A DNA stretch of 64,000 nt from Vreelandella neptunia (GTDB lineage Bacteria > Pseudomonadota > Gammaproteobacteria > Pseudomonadales > Halomonadaceae). Location of the stretch: contig NZ_CP140255.1 in the NCBI RefSeq assembly GCF_034479615.1, positions 2,108,001 through 2,172,000 on the forward strand, written 5' to 3'. The notes beneath the pieces were generated by a model. That model saw only the letters and a list, made by a program, of their open reading frames with translations. It had not been told where the DNA came from and did not search any database. Below are positions 8,984 to 17,911 of the stretch, piece by piece (positions within the stretch are counted from its first letter, which is position 1; each line of letters opens with the position of its first letter). Position numbers and translations under genes: made by a program.

Positions 8984-10368
8984 GCCCAGCCCGCCTGCGG
9001 GTTTCTCTGTTACTGCTGGTCACCTTGGCAACGCTGTTTCATCTGGTGGTTGGCAGCCTGTTTTGGCAAGCCGTCGGCATTGCCGCGCTGGCGCTCTATC
9101 TATTAACGCTTGTTGGCAAGCTAACGCGGATGGCCAGAGGGTTACTGTTAGCCGCGGGGATAGTGTCGCTGCTAGCGCTCTGGCACTCGTCGAACCCAGG
9201 CCAACTGCTGTTTGAAGCCAGTGGGCGTTTTGCGTTTTTTGCTACCTTTGTGGTGGCGTTGAGTATGCTACGTTTGCCTGCCTACCGTTCGCGCCTGGTG
9301 CGCCGCTGTGGGCAAAGCATGCTGCTTCAACCGCCTAGCCGCCGCTACCCGATTTTATCGCTTGGTTCTGCGCTGTTTGGGATTATTCTCAATATCGGCG
9401 TGCTTAACTTGTTTGCCGCCATGATTGAAAAGAGTAACACCCTAGTCGCGGCCCAAGGGCGCGCCTGGGTACGAGAGGCTCGCCAGCGGCGCATGATGTT
9501 GGCGCTGCTGCGCGGGTTTTCCCTGGCGCCGTTGATCTCCCCTATGGGCATTGGGGTGGCGGTAGTGCTGTCGAGCCTTCCCCAGGTCACTTGGCTGGAG
9601 CTTGCGCCGTATATTTTGGGTGCCGCTGCGCTGATTTTTCTGGCCGGCTGGGCGGTAGATTTTCTCACCGGCCCACATCCCCCTGCCAATAAAGCCCCTG
9701 TAGCTGCTCCTTCGTTACGTCCGTTGGCCCAGTTCAGTGTGTTGCTGCTGGGAATTGTGGCGCTGGTGTTTAGCCTTGCCTGGCTATTAACACTGCGCTT
9801 ACCCATTGCCGCGCTGTTAGGTGCGCCCACGGGGGCGCTGATTTGGCTTGCCTGGCAGCGGCGCAGGCTTGGCTTCGGCGGGCTGCCTGCCGCGGTTAGC
9901 GCGGTGCATCGTCAGTTGCCGTGGCTGCTTTCGCCCAGTGCCAATGAGATCGTGGTGCTAGGGGCGGCGGGCTATTTGGGGCATTTATGCGTTGGGCTGG
10001 TGGACACTCAGCAGTTGGCGCCGCTACTAACGGTGTTGAACCCGTGGGGCGCCTTCAATGCCGTGCTGGCGATGCTGATGGTAGTGGGGCTGGCCCAGGT
10101 AGGTGTTAATCCTATCGTGACGGTAACGCTGCTGGTGGGACTGCTACCGCAGTTAGCCATTGAGGGGCTAACGCCTGCGCTGATAGGTGCATCGCTGATG
10201 GTAGGCTGGGCGCTGGCGCTAATGTCGTCGCCGATGACCGCATCAATGCTGATTTTGTCCCGATTTACCGGTGTACCCGCCACGCGTATCGGCTACCGCT
10301 GGAACGGCAGATTTCTGGTCGCCTCGATTCCGCTATTGGCAGCGTGGTTTGTATGGGCACCCTTTTAA
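8980..10368 (+). CDS. polytopic inner-membrane protein, possible transporter (family not recognised)
   Basis: 462 residues, with about ten or more hydrophobic segments. Start GTG at 8980 overlaps the thioesterase stop (GTGA). Two similar re-entrant-like stretches, LISPMGIGVAVVLSSLP near residue 185 and VGVNPIVTVTLLVGLLP near residue 375, suggest internally duplicated halves as in the ion-transporter (IT) superfamily of carboxylate and ion carriers. That assignment is an inference from pattern only. Its operon position behind the CoA ligase and thioesterase suggests movement of the pathway substrate or a by-product. No terminator is evident in the 145 bases after it, which lead into the etfB promoter. 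Confidence 0.55.
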   Translation: MSPARLRVSLLLLVTLATLFHLVVGSLFWQAVGIAALALYLLTLVGKLTRMARGLLLAAGIVSLLALWHSSNPGQLLFEASGRFAFFATFVVALSMLRLPAYRSRLVRRCGQSMLLQPPSRRYPILSLGSALFGIILNIGVLNLFAAMIEKSNTLVAAQGRAWVREARQRRMMLALLRGFSLAPLISPMGIGVAVVLSSLPQVTWLELAPYILGAAALIFLAGWAVDFLTGPHPPANKAPVAAPSLRPLAQFSVLLLGIVALVFSLAWLLTLRLPIAALLGAPTGALIWLAWQRRRLGFGGLPAAVSAVHRQLPWLLSPSANEIVVLGAAGYLGHLCVGLVDTQQLAPLLTVLNPWGAFNAVLAMLMVVGLAQVGVNPIVTVTLLVGLLPQLAIEGLTPALIGASLMVGWALALMSSPMTASMLILSRFTGVPATRIGYRWNGRFLVASIPLLAAWFVWAPF

Positions 10369-10443
10369 AGGGGGGTAAGAATGCGGAAGCGCTTGACCTT
10401 TGTGCGGTGTTTTTTTAATGTTCTTGTCATAAAGTAAAATAGT

Positions 10444-10460
10444 ATTCTGCTATGCAGAAT
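10444..10460. promoter_or_regulatory. Candidate operator palindrome, site 3 (upstream of etfB)
   Basis: ATTCTGC-TAT-GCAGAAT is a perfect 7-3-7 palindrome, 53 bases upstream of the etfB start. It is the best-formed member of the family of sites seen at 5610, 5693 and 21216. Confidence 0.7.
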
Positions 10461-10513
10461 TAAAGAATGGTTGAAACAAGATTAAATATTCTTAATCGCC
10501 AGGAGCACGCCTT

Positions 10514-11263
10514 ATGAAAGTACTCGTCGCGGTGAAACGCGTCATCGACTATAACGTCAAAATCCGCGTTAAAGCGGATCACTCTGACGTTGATCTTACC
10601 AACGTCAAAATGGCCATGAACCCCTTCTGCGAAATTGCCGTGGAAGAGGCGGTACGCCTGAAAGAGAAGGGCGTGGCGACAGAAGTCGTCGCCGTCACGG
10701 TAGGGCCCAAAGCCGCCCAAGAGCAGCTACGTACCGCGCTGGCGCTGGGGGCGGATCGCGCCATCCATATCGAAACCGACGAGCGCGCCGAATCCCTGGC
10801 CGTGGCCAAGCTGCTGGCCAAAGTGGTTGAAGAAGAGCAGCCGGGGTTGGTGGTGTTGGGTAAACAGGCCATCGACACCGACAACAACCAGACCGGCCAA
10901 ATGCTCGCCGCGCTCACCGGCCTGCCCCAGGGCACCTTTGCCTCGGAAGTAGCGGTCGACGGCGACAAGGTGAACGTGACGCGTGAAATTGACGGCGGCC
11001 TGCAGACCATCGCCCTGACACTACCGGCGATTGTCACCACCGACCTGCGTTTGAATGAGCCGCGCTACGCCAAGCTCCCCGACATCATGAAGGCCAAGAA
11101 AAAGCCGCTGGATGTGAAAACCCCCGCCGACTACGGCGTTGAGGTTGCCTCCAAGGTCAGCCTGCTCAAAGTCGAGTCGCCCGCCGAGCGCAAAGGTGGC
11201 GTCAAAGTCGCCTCGGTAGACGAGCTGATCGACAAGCTGAAAAACGAAGCCAAAGTTCTTTGA
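10514..11263 (+). CDS. etfB: electron transfer flavoprotein beta subunit
   Basis: 249 residues, standard for EtfB. It starts [14 protein letters not shown] with a Shine-Dalgarno-like AGGAG in front. The AMP-binding region includes [18 protein letters not shown] near residues 118-135 and the dehydrogenase recognition loop includes [13 protein letters not shown]. With EtfA it accepts electrons from the acyl-CoA dehydrogenases of this cluster and passes them to ETF:quinone oxidoreductase. The gene lies 70 bases before etfA; the gap holds three loose copies of a CTTTAAGA/CTTTGAAA-like element. Confidence 0.96.
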   Translation: MKVLVAVKRVIDYNVKIRVKADHSDVDLTNVKMAMNPFCEIAVEEAVRLKEKGVATEVVAVTVGPKAAQEQLRTALALGADRAIHIETDERAESLAVAKLLAKVVEEEQPGLVVLGKQAIDTDNNQTGQMLAALTGLPQGTFASEVAVDGDKVNVTREIDGGLQTIALTLPAIVTTDLRLNEPRYAKLPDIMKAKKKPLDVKTPADYGVEVASKVSLLKVESPAERKGGVKVASVDELIDKLKNEAKVL

Positions 11264-11333
11264 GATAAGCTCTTTAAGATAAGTGCTTTGAAAACCGTAC
11301 TTTAAGAAAAGAGCTTTGAAAGGAGTTGATGCC

Positions 11334-12260
11334 ATGAGCATTCTGGTACTTGCGGATCTACACGAAGGCCAACTGGCCGGTGCCACCGCCCACGTCGTGG
11401 CGGCCGCCCAAGCCATCGGTGGCGATATCGATATCCTGGTGGCCGGTGAAGGCGTGCAAGCCGCTGCCGAAGCCGCCGCCAAACTCGACGGCGTGAGCAA
11501 AGTCCGCGTTGCGGATAACGCCGTTTACGCCCACCAGCTGGCCGAGCCCATGGGCGCGCTGCTGGTCGAACTGGCCGATGGCTACACCCACGTGCTGGCC
11601 AGCGCTTCGACTACCGGCAAAAACGTGCTGCCGCGTTTAGCGGCGCTAAAAGACGTCAGCCAGCTGTCGGACGTTATCGCCGTGGACAGCGCCGATACCT
11701 TTAAGCGACCGATCTACGCCGGTAACGCCATTGCTACCGTCAAAAGCGACGATGCCCTCAAGGTCATCACCGTGCGTTCCACCGGTTTTGATGCGGTCGG
11801 CACCAGCGGCAGCGCGACGGTGGAAGCCGTCGACGTAGTGGTCGACAACAGCCAGTCCAGCTTTGTGAAAGAGGAGCTGGCGCAGTCGGATCGTCCTGAA
11901 TTGGGCGGCGCCAAGGTGGTGATCTCCGGCGGCCGCGGTATGGGCAACGGCGAAAACTTCAAGCTGCTCGACGGCATTGCCGACAAGCTGGGGGCTGCCA
12001 TCGGTGCTTCCCGGGCCGCGGTAGACGCAGGCTTTGTGCCCAACGATATGCAGGTCGGCCAAACCGGCAAGATCGTCGCGCCGGATCTGTATATCGCCGT
12101 GGGCATTTCCGGTGCCATCCAGCACCTGGCGGGCATGAAGGACTCCAAGGTGATCGTTGCCATCAACAAAGACGACGAAGCACCGATTTTCCAGGTGGCG
12201 GATTACGGCCTGGTGGGGGATCTGTTTGAGATCCTGCCGGAGCTTGAGAGCAAGTTGTAA
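11334..12260 (+). CDS. etfA: electron transfer flavoprotein alpha subunit
   Basis: 308 residues. Start chosen at 11334 because AGGAG lies 8 bases upstream; an in-frame TTG at 11316 has no such site. The N-terminal domain starts [12 protein letters not shown]. The C-terminal FAD domain shows [23 protein letters not shown] and [13 protein letters not shown], the ETF-alpha signature. Partner of EtfB. The transcript ends at the strong hairpin 12284-12305. Confidence 0.96.
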   Translation: MSILVLADLHEGQLAGATAHVVAAAQAIGGDIDILVAGEGVQAAAEAAAKLDGVSKVRVADNAVYAHQLAEPMGALLVELADGYTHVLASASTTGKNVLPRLAALKDVSQLSDVIAVDSADTFKRPIYAGNAIATVKSDDALKVITVRSTGFDAVGTSGSATVEAVDVVVDNSQSSFVKEELAQSDRPELGGAKVVISGGRGMGNGENFKLLDGIADKLGAAIGASRAAVDAGFVPNDMQVGQTGKIVAPDLYIAVGISGAIQHLAGMKDSKVIVAINKDDEAPIFQVADYGLVGDLFEILPELESKL

Positions 12261-12283
12261 GCGCATCTAAAAGCAGTTCACGG

Positions 12284-12305
12284 AAGGCCCCAATCGGGGC
12301 CTTTT
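12284..12305 (+). terminator. Rho-independent terminator after etfBA
   Basis: Perfect 8-base stem AAGGCCCC/GGGGCCTT with loop AATC, followed by a T tract, 23 bases after the etfA stop. Confidence 0.9.
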
Positions 12306-12341
12306 GCAGATTACCTCACAATAACAACCAGCGAGCTTCCC

Positions 12342-13301
12342 ATGCTAACGCGCCTAACCGCTTCATTAACCCTGCCGGTGATCGGTTCACCCATGTTTAT
12401 CGTCTCCGGGCCGGAACTGGTGATTGCCCAATGCCAGGCGGGCATTCTGGGTGCTTTCCCCGCGCTCAACGCCCGACCTGCTGACGTATTACGTGAGTGG
12501 TTACAGCAGATCACTCAAACCCTGGCCGACTATGATGCGCAGCACCCCGAACAACCCTCAGCACCCTTTGCGGTCAACCAAATCGTGCACCCCACCAATG
12601 ATCGCCTAGAACACGATGTCGCGCTATGCGCCGAGTTCAAGGTGCCGCTGGTGATTACCAGTCTGCACGCGCCTAATCAAGTGGTGGAAAAGGTGCACGC
12701 CTATGGCGGGCTGGTTTTTCATGATGTGACCACGTTGCGGCACGCCAAGAAAGCGATTGATGCGGGGGTTGATGGGCTGATACTGGTCTGCCACGGCGCA
12801 GGCGGGCATGCCGGGCGGCTAAATCCCTTTGCGTTTGTGGCCGAAGTGCGCCGCTTTTACGACGGCCCGTTAGTACTGGCAGGGGCGATTAGCAAAGGCG
12901 AACAGATCGTTGCCGCCCAGGTGCTAGGCGTGGATTTGGTCTATATGGGCACGCGTTTCATTGCCACCCAAGAGGCAAACGCCCAAGCGGACTATAAACA
13001 GATGGTGCTCGACGCAGCGGCAGGCGATATTGTCTATACCAACCTGTTTACCGGCGTGCACGGTAACTATCTACGGCAAAGTATCGAACAGGCGGGATTA
13101 GATCCTGATGCGCTGCCTGAAGGTGATAAAACCTCTATGCGCTATGGCTCAGGGGGTAGCAGTAAGGCAAAAGCGTGGCGGGATATCTGGGGCGCGGGGC
13201 AGGGCGTAGGCGCTATTGCCTCTATGCACAGCGTGGCCGAAGAAGTGGCCACGCTGCGCCAGGATTACCAGAAAACGTTGGATCATTTACGGCGGCTTTG
13301 A
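12342..13301 (+). CDS. nitronate monooxygenase-like flavin oxidoreductase
   Basis: 319-residue FMN-dependent TIM-barrel protein of the NMO / 2-nitropropane dioxygenase family. Visible are SPMFIVSGPELVIAQCQAG at the N-terminus, the flavin region LVCHGAGGHAGRLNPFAF near residue 150 and VYMGTRFIATQEA near 205. Such proteins either oxidise nitronates or act as enoyl-reductase-like flavoproteins. Within a beta-oxidation cluster the second is possible, as is detoxification. The gene lies alone between the etfBA terminator and the convergent enoyl-CoA hydratase gene, whose 3' end overlaps it by 19 bases. Confidence 0.87.
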   Translation: MLTRLTASLTLPVIGSPMFIVSGPELVIAQCQAGILGAFPALNARPADVLREWLQQITQTLADYDAQHPEQPSAPFAVNQIVHPTNDRLEHDVALCAEFKVPLVITSLHAPNQVVEKVHAYGGLVFHDVTTLRHAKKAIDAGVDGLILVCHGAGGHAGRLNPFAFVAEVRRFYDGPLVLAGAISKGEQIVAAQVLGVDLVYMGTRFIATQEANAQADYKQMVLDAAAGDIVYTNLFTGVHGNYLRQSIEQAGLDPDALPEGDKTSMRYGSGGSSKAKAWRDIWGAGQGVGAIASMHSVAEEVATLRQDYQKTLDHLRRL

Positions 13302-14062
13302 CGAAACGCTGCCACCCGCGTGTGAAAATCTTCCGACGCCTTGCACTGATCTTGAAGCTCGCCCTCTAATTGCATCGTGTCATTTAGCGGGCGCTGGGCA
13401 GCTTCCCGTAAGGCGCGTTTGGTAGCGCTTAACGCCTGGGGCGATTGACTCACCAGTGCTTGCGCCAACGACCAAGCTTCGTCTAGCACTTGGTTATCTT
13501 CGACGACGCGGTTAGCCAAGCCGAGTTCGACGCAGCGCTCACCCGAAATGGGGGTTGCCAAGGCGGCCATTTCAAACGCCTGAGCATGGCCAAGCTGGCG
13601 CACCAGATGCCAGCAGGCACCGCCGTCAGGGATGAGCCCAATATTGATAAAGGCAAGCTTCAGGTAGGCGGAGTGGCCCATCACCACCATATCGCTGGCG
13701 AGCACATAGGAAACACCGATGCCCGCAGCCGCACCGCTAACCGCTGCAATCACCGGCTTATTCATTGCCATTAGGCTACGCAGGGCAGGCAGAAAGAGCG
13801 TTTCCAGCCGTTCGCTCGCAGGCTGAGACGTTGCCTTCTCAAACTCTGCCAGGTCAGCGCCGGCGCAAAACGCACTACCTTCACCGCGCAGAATCACACA
13901 GCGAACTTGCTCATTGTCTGCCACCACCGCCAGCGCCTCATTGAGTGCCAGGGCGGTGGCTTCATTCAGCGCATTGCGTACTTCGGGGCGTGCAATGGCC
14001 ACTTCTACGATGCCGTTTTCAATAGCGCTGACAGTCACTAACTCGCCGACGTAATCTGGCAT
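13283..14062 (-). CDS. enoyl-CoA hydratase/isomerase family protein
   Basis: 259-residue crotonase. Start placed at 14062 (AGGGAG 6 bases upstream); the frame is open further but would run into the next gene. Motifs: RNALNEATALALNEAL, the oxyanion-hole region GSAFCAGADLAEF and AAVSGAAAGIGVSYVLASDM. It hydrates a 2-enoyl-CoA or isomerises it. It is the last gene of a leftward unit that begins with the TRAP transporter and contains two acyl-CoA dehydrogenases. Its end overlaps the opposite-strand NMO gene. Confidence 0.88.
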   Translation of the reverse strand: MPDYVGELVTVSAIENGIVEVAIARPEVRNALNEATALALNEALAVVADNEQVRCVILRGEGSAFCAGADLAEFEKATSQPASERLETLFLPALRSLMAMNKPVIAAVSGAAAGIGVSYVLASDMVVMGHSAYLKLAFINIGLIPDGGACWHLVRQLGHAQAFEMAALATPISGERCVELGLANRVVEDNQVLDEAWSLAQALVSQSPQALSATKRALREAAQRPLNDTMQLEGELQDQCKASEDFHTRVAAFRQSRRK

Positions 14063-14097
14063 GTATCGCTCCCTAATTAGCTTGTCTGGCAACGTTC

Positions 14098-15216
14098 TCA
14101 GGCAACCTTTAACAGCTCGCTGACCGTTTCGAGATGATAGTCGCTGTCGCCCAGGTAGTGATCGAACATTACCAGATGCTTGGCGTAGTTCGCGACATAG
14201 CACTCTTCGGTCATACCCATCGCCCCATGCAGTTGGATCGCCTGCTCAGCAATAAAGCGAGCCGACTCGCCACAGTAGGCTTTGGCCGCGGCAATTTTGT
14301 AATCCCGTTCGCTGGCAGGTAGCGCGAGACTAGTGGCGGCTAAAATTGCCATGGAGCGGGACTGTTCCAGGTGCAGGTGCATATCCACCATACGGTGCTG
14401 CAGGGCCTGAAAGGTCGAAAGCGGTACGCCAAACTGCTTGCGCTCTTTTAAATAAGCGAGCGTTTGGTTGCAGGCCTCCTCCATTGCGCCGATAGCTTGG
14501 GCGCAGAGCGCTGCCCGGCCCACGGCCAGCACCTCCGCTAGCTTATCGCTAACATCTTCACTCAGGAAGTTGGTTAACGGCAGCGTGACGCTGTCCAGGG
14601 TCAGGTCACCGGCGGGCTGATCGTCGATAGTGCGGTAGAGGTGGGTAGCTGTGCCCGGTGCATCAGCGGGCACAATGAACAGCCCTAGCCTGCCGTTATC
14701 TAATCGGGCGGTGACCAACGTAGCCGCAGCGGCTTCAAGGTTAAGTACCACGTCTTTTCTGCCGGTTAGCTGCCATTGGTCGTCTTGCTGGGTAGCCTGG
14801 GTAGCTACCGTAAAGGCGTCGTAACGGGCGCCAATCTCCTGCCAGGCAAGCGCCAACTGGTGCTCACCTTCAAGTAGTGGGGCTAGCCACTGGGTTTGCT
14901 GTTCGCTGTTGGCGGTAACGGCCAGCAGTTGGCCGGGCAGCACCAGGCCAGCCAGATAGGGCTCGGGCACTAAGCCTCGTCCCAATGCCTGCATAATAAT
15001 CATCAGGTCGGTGCCATCGCCCCCTAGCCCGTCCACGTCTTCGCTGAAGGGCATATGCAGCAAACCCAGCTCGGCAAAGGTGCGCCATAGTGCAGAATCG
15101 CGGTTTGGAGCAGCGGCCAGCATAGCGCGGCGCTGCTCGGCGGAAACCTGGTCGGCCACCAAACGGGTGAGCGTCTCTTCGAGCATGCGCTGCTCGTCGG
15201 TTAAAGCAAAATCCAT
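14098..15216 (-). CDS. acyl-CoA dehydrogenase, FadE29/ChsE-like subunit
   Basis: 372 residues, shorter than the neighbour. It starts MDFALTDEQRMLEETLTRL. The C-terminal helix LHGAMGMTEECYVANYAKHL is in place, but the region that carries the YEGT catalytic motif in short-chain enzymes reads FDHYLGDSDYHLETV and has no Glu there. This pattern is typical of one subunit of heteromeric enzymes such as mycobacterial FadE28-FadE29, which act on steroid side chains. It lies 7 bases behind the second dehydrogenase gene, as expected for subunits made in equal amounts. Confidence 0.87.
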   Translation of the reverse strand: MDFALTDEQRMLEETLTRLVADQVSAEQRRAMLAAAPNRDSALWRTFAELGLLHMPFSEDVDGLGGDGTDLMIIMQALGRGLVPEPYLAGLVLPGQLLAVTANSEQQTQWLAPLLEGEHQLALAWQEIGARYDAFTVATQATQQDDQWQLTGRKDVVLNLEAAAATLVTARLDNGRLGLFIVPADAPGTATHLYRTIDDQPAGDLTLDSVTLPLTNFLSEDVSDKLAEVLAVGRAALCAQAIGAMEEACNQTLAYLKERKQFGVPLSTFQALQHRMVDMHLHLEQSRSMAILAATSLALPASERDYKIAAAKAYCGESARFIAEQAIQLHGAMGMTEECYVANYAKHLVMFDHYLGDSDYHLETVSELLKVA

Positions 15217-15223
15217 GGTGACC

Positions 15224-16417
15224 TCACATATTTAGAATGGTTTTGGCGACGATACTTTTTTGTATTTCATTGGCGCCGCCATAAATCGACAGCTTGCGAC
15301 GATTGAAATACTGAGCGCTGGCGGAGGCGTTTTGGGCGCGTTCCTCATCCAGGCTGTCGTCGCCATGCAGGAAGTCGGGAAAGAATGGCAGCGCAGCAGG
15401 GCCCAGGGCGCGCCGGGTAAGCTCGCTTAGCTCCTGGCGAAGCTCCGAGCCGCGTACTTTTAGCAGCGAGCTCTCTGCGCCGGGTACACCGCCATCTCGG
15501 GCAGCGGCAATCACGCGCAGGTTAGTCACTTCCAGCGCCATTAGTTCGAGTTCCGCTTTCACCACCCGCTGACGGAAGCTGGGTAGCTCCAGCAGCGGTT
15601 TACCGCGATGTTGAATCCGGCTCGCCAGGGACTTCAAGTGGCGCAGCGCCTGCTTGGCGTGACCAAGCCCCGCAATCCCGGTACGTTCATGGGTGAGTAG
15701 AAACTTAGCGCATGTCCAGCCCTGGCCCTCTTCGCCGACCCGGTTTTCTAAGGGTACGCGCACGTTATCTAAAAAGATTTCGTTAACTTCGTGGGCACCA
15801 TCCAGGGTAATAATTGGCCGCACGGTGATACCCGGTGTCTGCATATCAATCAACAGAAAGCTGATGCCCGCCTGCTTCTTGGCATCTGGGTCGGTGCGTA
15901 CCAGGCAGAACAGCATGTTGGCGTGCTGGCCCAGGGTGGTCCAGGTTTTCTGACCATTGACGATATAGTGGTCGCCATCGCGAACGGCGCGGGTATTTAG
16001 ACCCGCTAAATCAGACCCAGCGCCGGGCTCTGAGTAGCCTTGGCACCACCAATCCTGATTGCTCAAAATGCGCGGCAGGTAGTGCTGTTGCTGCTCGACA
16101 CTGCCGAATTTCATGATGACGGGGGCCACCATATTAACGCCGAAGGGAACGACCGTAGGCGCATGGGCTGCGGCGCACTCTTCGTCGAAAATATGCCGCT
16201 GTACCGGCCCCCAGCCTGGGCCGCCAAACTCTTTTGGCCAGTTAGAGGCTAGCCAGCCCTGTTCGCTGAGGATGTTCTGCCAGCGCAGGTGATCATCTGC
16301 ACGCAGGTGGCGTCCTTGGCGTACGCGCTGGCTAATATCGCTGGGCAGTGCATCGGCTAGAAAGCGGCGAACCTGTTCGCGAAATGCCTGCTCTTCGGGG
16401 CTAAAGGTGAGGTTCAT
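15224..16417 (-). CDS. acyl-CoA dehydrogenase, FadE28-like subunit
   Basis: 397 residues. Substrate/FAD loop QGYSEPGAGSDLAGL near 130, the stretch NGQKTWTT near 155, and the C-terminal KLSIYGGANEIQKSIVAK. In this last motif Gly replaces the Glu that is catalytic in short-chain enzymes; in this subfamily the base lies elsewhere. Pairing with the adjacent 372-residue dehydrogenase suggests an alpha2-beta2 enzyme for a bulky or branched acyl-CoA. A 3-base gap separates it from the gene upstream. Confidence 0.88.
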   Translation of the reverse strand: MNLTFSPEEQAFREQVRRFLADALPSDISQRVRQGRHLRADDHLRWQNILSEQGWLASNWPKEFGGPGWGPVQRHIFDEECAAAHAPTVVPFGVNMVAPVIMKFGSVEQQQHYLPRILSNQDWWCQGYSEPGAGSDLAGLNTRAVRDGDHYIVNGQKTWTTLGQHANMLFCLVRTDPDAKKQAGISFLLIDMQTPGITVRPIITLDGAHEVNEIFLDNVRVPLENRVGEEGQGWTCAKFLLTHERTGIAGLGHAKQALRHLKSLASRIQHRGKPLLELPSFRQRVVKAELELMALEVTNLRVIAAARDGGVPGAESSLLKVRGSELRQELSELTRRALGPAALPFFPDFLHGDDSLDEERAQNASASAQYFNRRKLSIYGGANEIQKSIVAKTILNM

Positions 16418-16420
16418 GGG

Positions 16421-17851
16421 CTATACATCCTGAGCTGCAGTTGAGAGCGTGGCCTGGCGGTGTGGCCCTCCTAGGTGACGTGGATAGCCAAACGCTTCCA
16501 CCGCGAGCAAATCGAGGTCACTTTCCCGGTAGCAGAAGCCCTGTTTCGCCATATTGACACTCAGCTGTTCAAGCGCTGACTGCCTTTCACTGGTCGGGGC
16601 TTGCTGAATGGCAGCATGCATCGCACGAAGCATGCTTTTTTGCTGGCTGACCACGATGTTTAGACGCAACGCTTTAAGCGTCAGTGCGGCTCGCTGCTGA
16701 ATAAGTGGTTCTGCGCTTACGTTGATTAGCTCAGCGATATGGCCGTTTTCAGCAATGATCAGGCTTAGCGCACTATCTTTGGAACAGGCGCTGTCGCTGC
16801 CGGCGCCAATCTCTTCCAGTGCGATAACCGGGCACGCCTTGCCTGAATCTCTGGGGGCATTGGGCGCCAGGAGGCAAAGTTCGGTGGCCTCGTCGGGTGT
16901 GCTGGTTAAGCTAATACCCGCCTTTTGCGCGGCCTTTTGCAGGCGTTCAAATAGCGGATGCTCACCAATCAGTGCAACGTGTTTAAAAGCACTGGCTTTC
17001 TCAACGTCGGGCACCAGGTGCGGGCTGCGTGCGGCAAAAAACAGATGAATAAGCCCGGCGCGCTGGGGGGAGTCCATACAGGCTAGAAACAGCTCCCGCT
17101 CGCGGCGCAATCCGGCCTCAAGTGACTCGGCATCCACGCAGGCCTGAATCGCTTCGACAATGCGAAACGGCGAAAACAACTCGGGAGATTGCTGGTTAAG
17201 ATGTTCCAACGTTTTAGTGATGGCCTGGGAATCCGCCGCCGGGGCAGGAAGCTGGCCGGTGATGCGGGGTGTTTGAGTGCCTGCCAGCACTTCCTGGGCG
17301 GCGGCTAAACCCGCTTCAAGAGGCGTTTTGGCGTCGCTAATGGCGTCGATGATGCCCGCCTCAAGCGCTTCTTCAGCCTCCACAAAGCGACCGCTGGTAA
17401 TCATCTCTAACGCCCGCTCAACGCTAACTAAGCGTGGCAAACGTTGTGTGCCACCGGCGCCAGGCAGTAGGCCAAGCTTTACCTCTGGTAGCCCTACGCG
17501 GGTTCCTGCCAGCGCGATTCGGTAGTGGCAACCGAGTGCTACTTCCAAACCGCCGCCCAGGGCCGTGCCGTGCAGGGCAGCGATCAGCGGTTTTGGGCAG
17601 GCTTCCAGGTGGGTAATCACATCGGGCAGGAGGGGAGCTTGGGGCGGCTTGCCAAACTCACGGATATCCGCCCCGGCAATAAACGTGCGGCCATCGGCCA
17701 GCACGACCAGCGCTTTCGCATCTGTGTCGGCAATACCCTCTTTGAGCGCGTTGACTAAGCCGCTGCGCACGGCCTGACCCAGGGCATTAACCGGCGGGTT
17801 AGCAATTTGGATAACGCCTATATCACCGTGGCGCTGGTAGTGAACGGACAT
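16421..17851 (-). CDS. enoyl-CoA hydratase with degenerate 3-hydroxyacyl-CoA dehydrogenase half
   Basis: 476 residues. The N-terminal ~190 residues form a full crotonase domain: RTFIAGADIREFG, and HGTALGGGLEVALGCHYRIA with LPEVKLGLLPGAGGTQRLPR. Then comes a stretch like multifunctional FadB/FadJ proteins, but where a Rossmann fold should start the sequence reads HVALIGEHPLFERLQKAA, with no GxGxxG, and this segment is very short. The tail (about 395-465) resembles the helical C-terminal domain (RESDLDLLAVEAFGYPRHLGG). Full-length homologues have about 700 residues. I infer hydratase activity without dehydrogenase activity, the latter being supplied by the gene at 4037-5566. Confidence 0.82.
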   Translation of the reverse strand: MSVHYQRHGDIGVIQIANPPVNALGQAVRSGLVNALKEGIADTDAKALVVLADGRTFIAGADIREFGKPPQAPLLPDVITHLEACPKPLIAALHGTALGGGLEVALGCHYRIALAGTRVGLPEVKLGLLPGAGGTQRLPRLVSVERALEMITSGRFVEAEEALEAGIIDAISDAKTPLEAGLAAAQEVLAGTQTPRITGQLPAPAADSQAITKTLEHLNQQSPELFSPFRIVEAIQACVDAESLEAGLRRERELFLACMDSPQRAGLIHLFFAARSPHLVPDVEKASAFKHVALIGEHPLFERLQKAAQKAGISLTSTPDEATELCLLAPNAPRDSGKACPVIALEEIGAGSDSACSKDSALSLIIAENGHIAELINVSAEPLIQQRAALTLKALRLNIVVSQQKSMLRAMHAAIQQAPTSERQSALEQLSVNMAKQGFCYRESDLDLLAVEAFGYPRHLGGPHRQATLSTAAQDV

Positions 17852-17911
17852 AGTTAGGCTCTCGTATTTCGCATGATAATGAATTAAAAAATAACCCTGG
17901 CGTTCTATCTG

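Noticed and set aside
14063..14203. Longer N-terminus for the enoyl-CoA hydratase
   Set aside because: It would overlap the next dehydrogenase gene in another frame and lacks similarity to crotonases; the start at 14062 has a good ribosome site.
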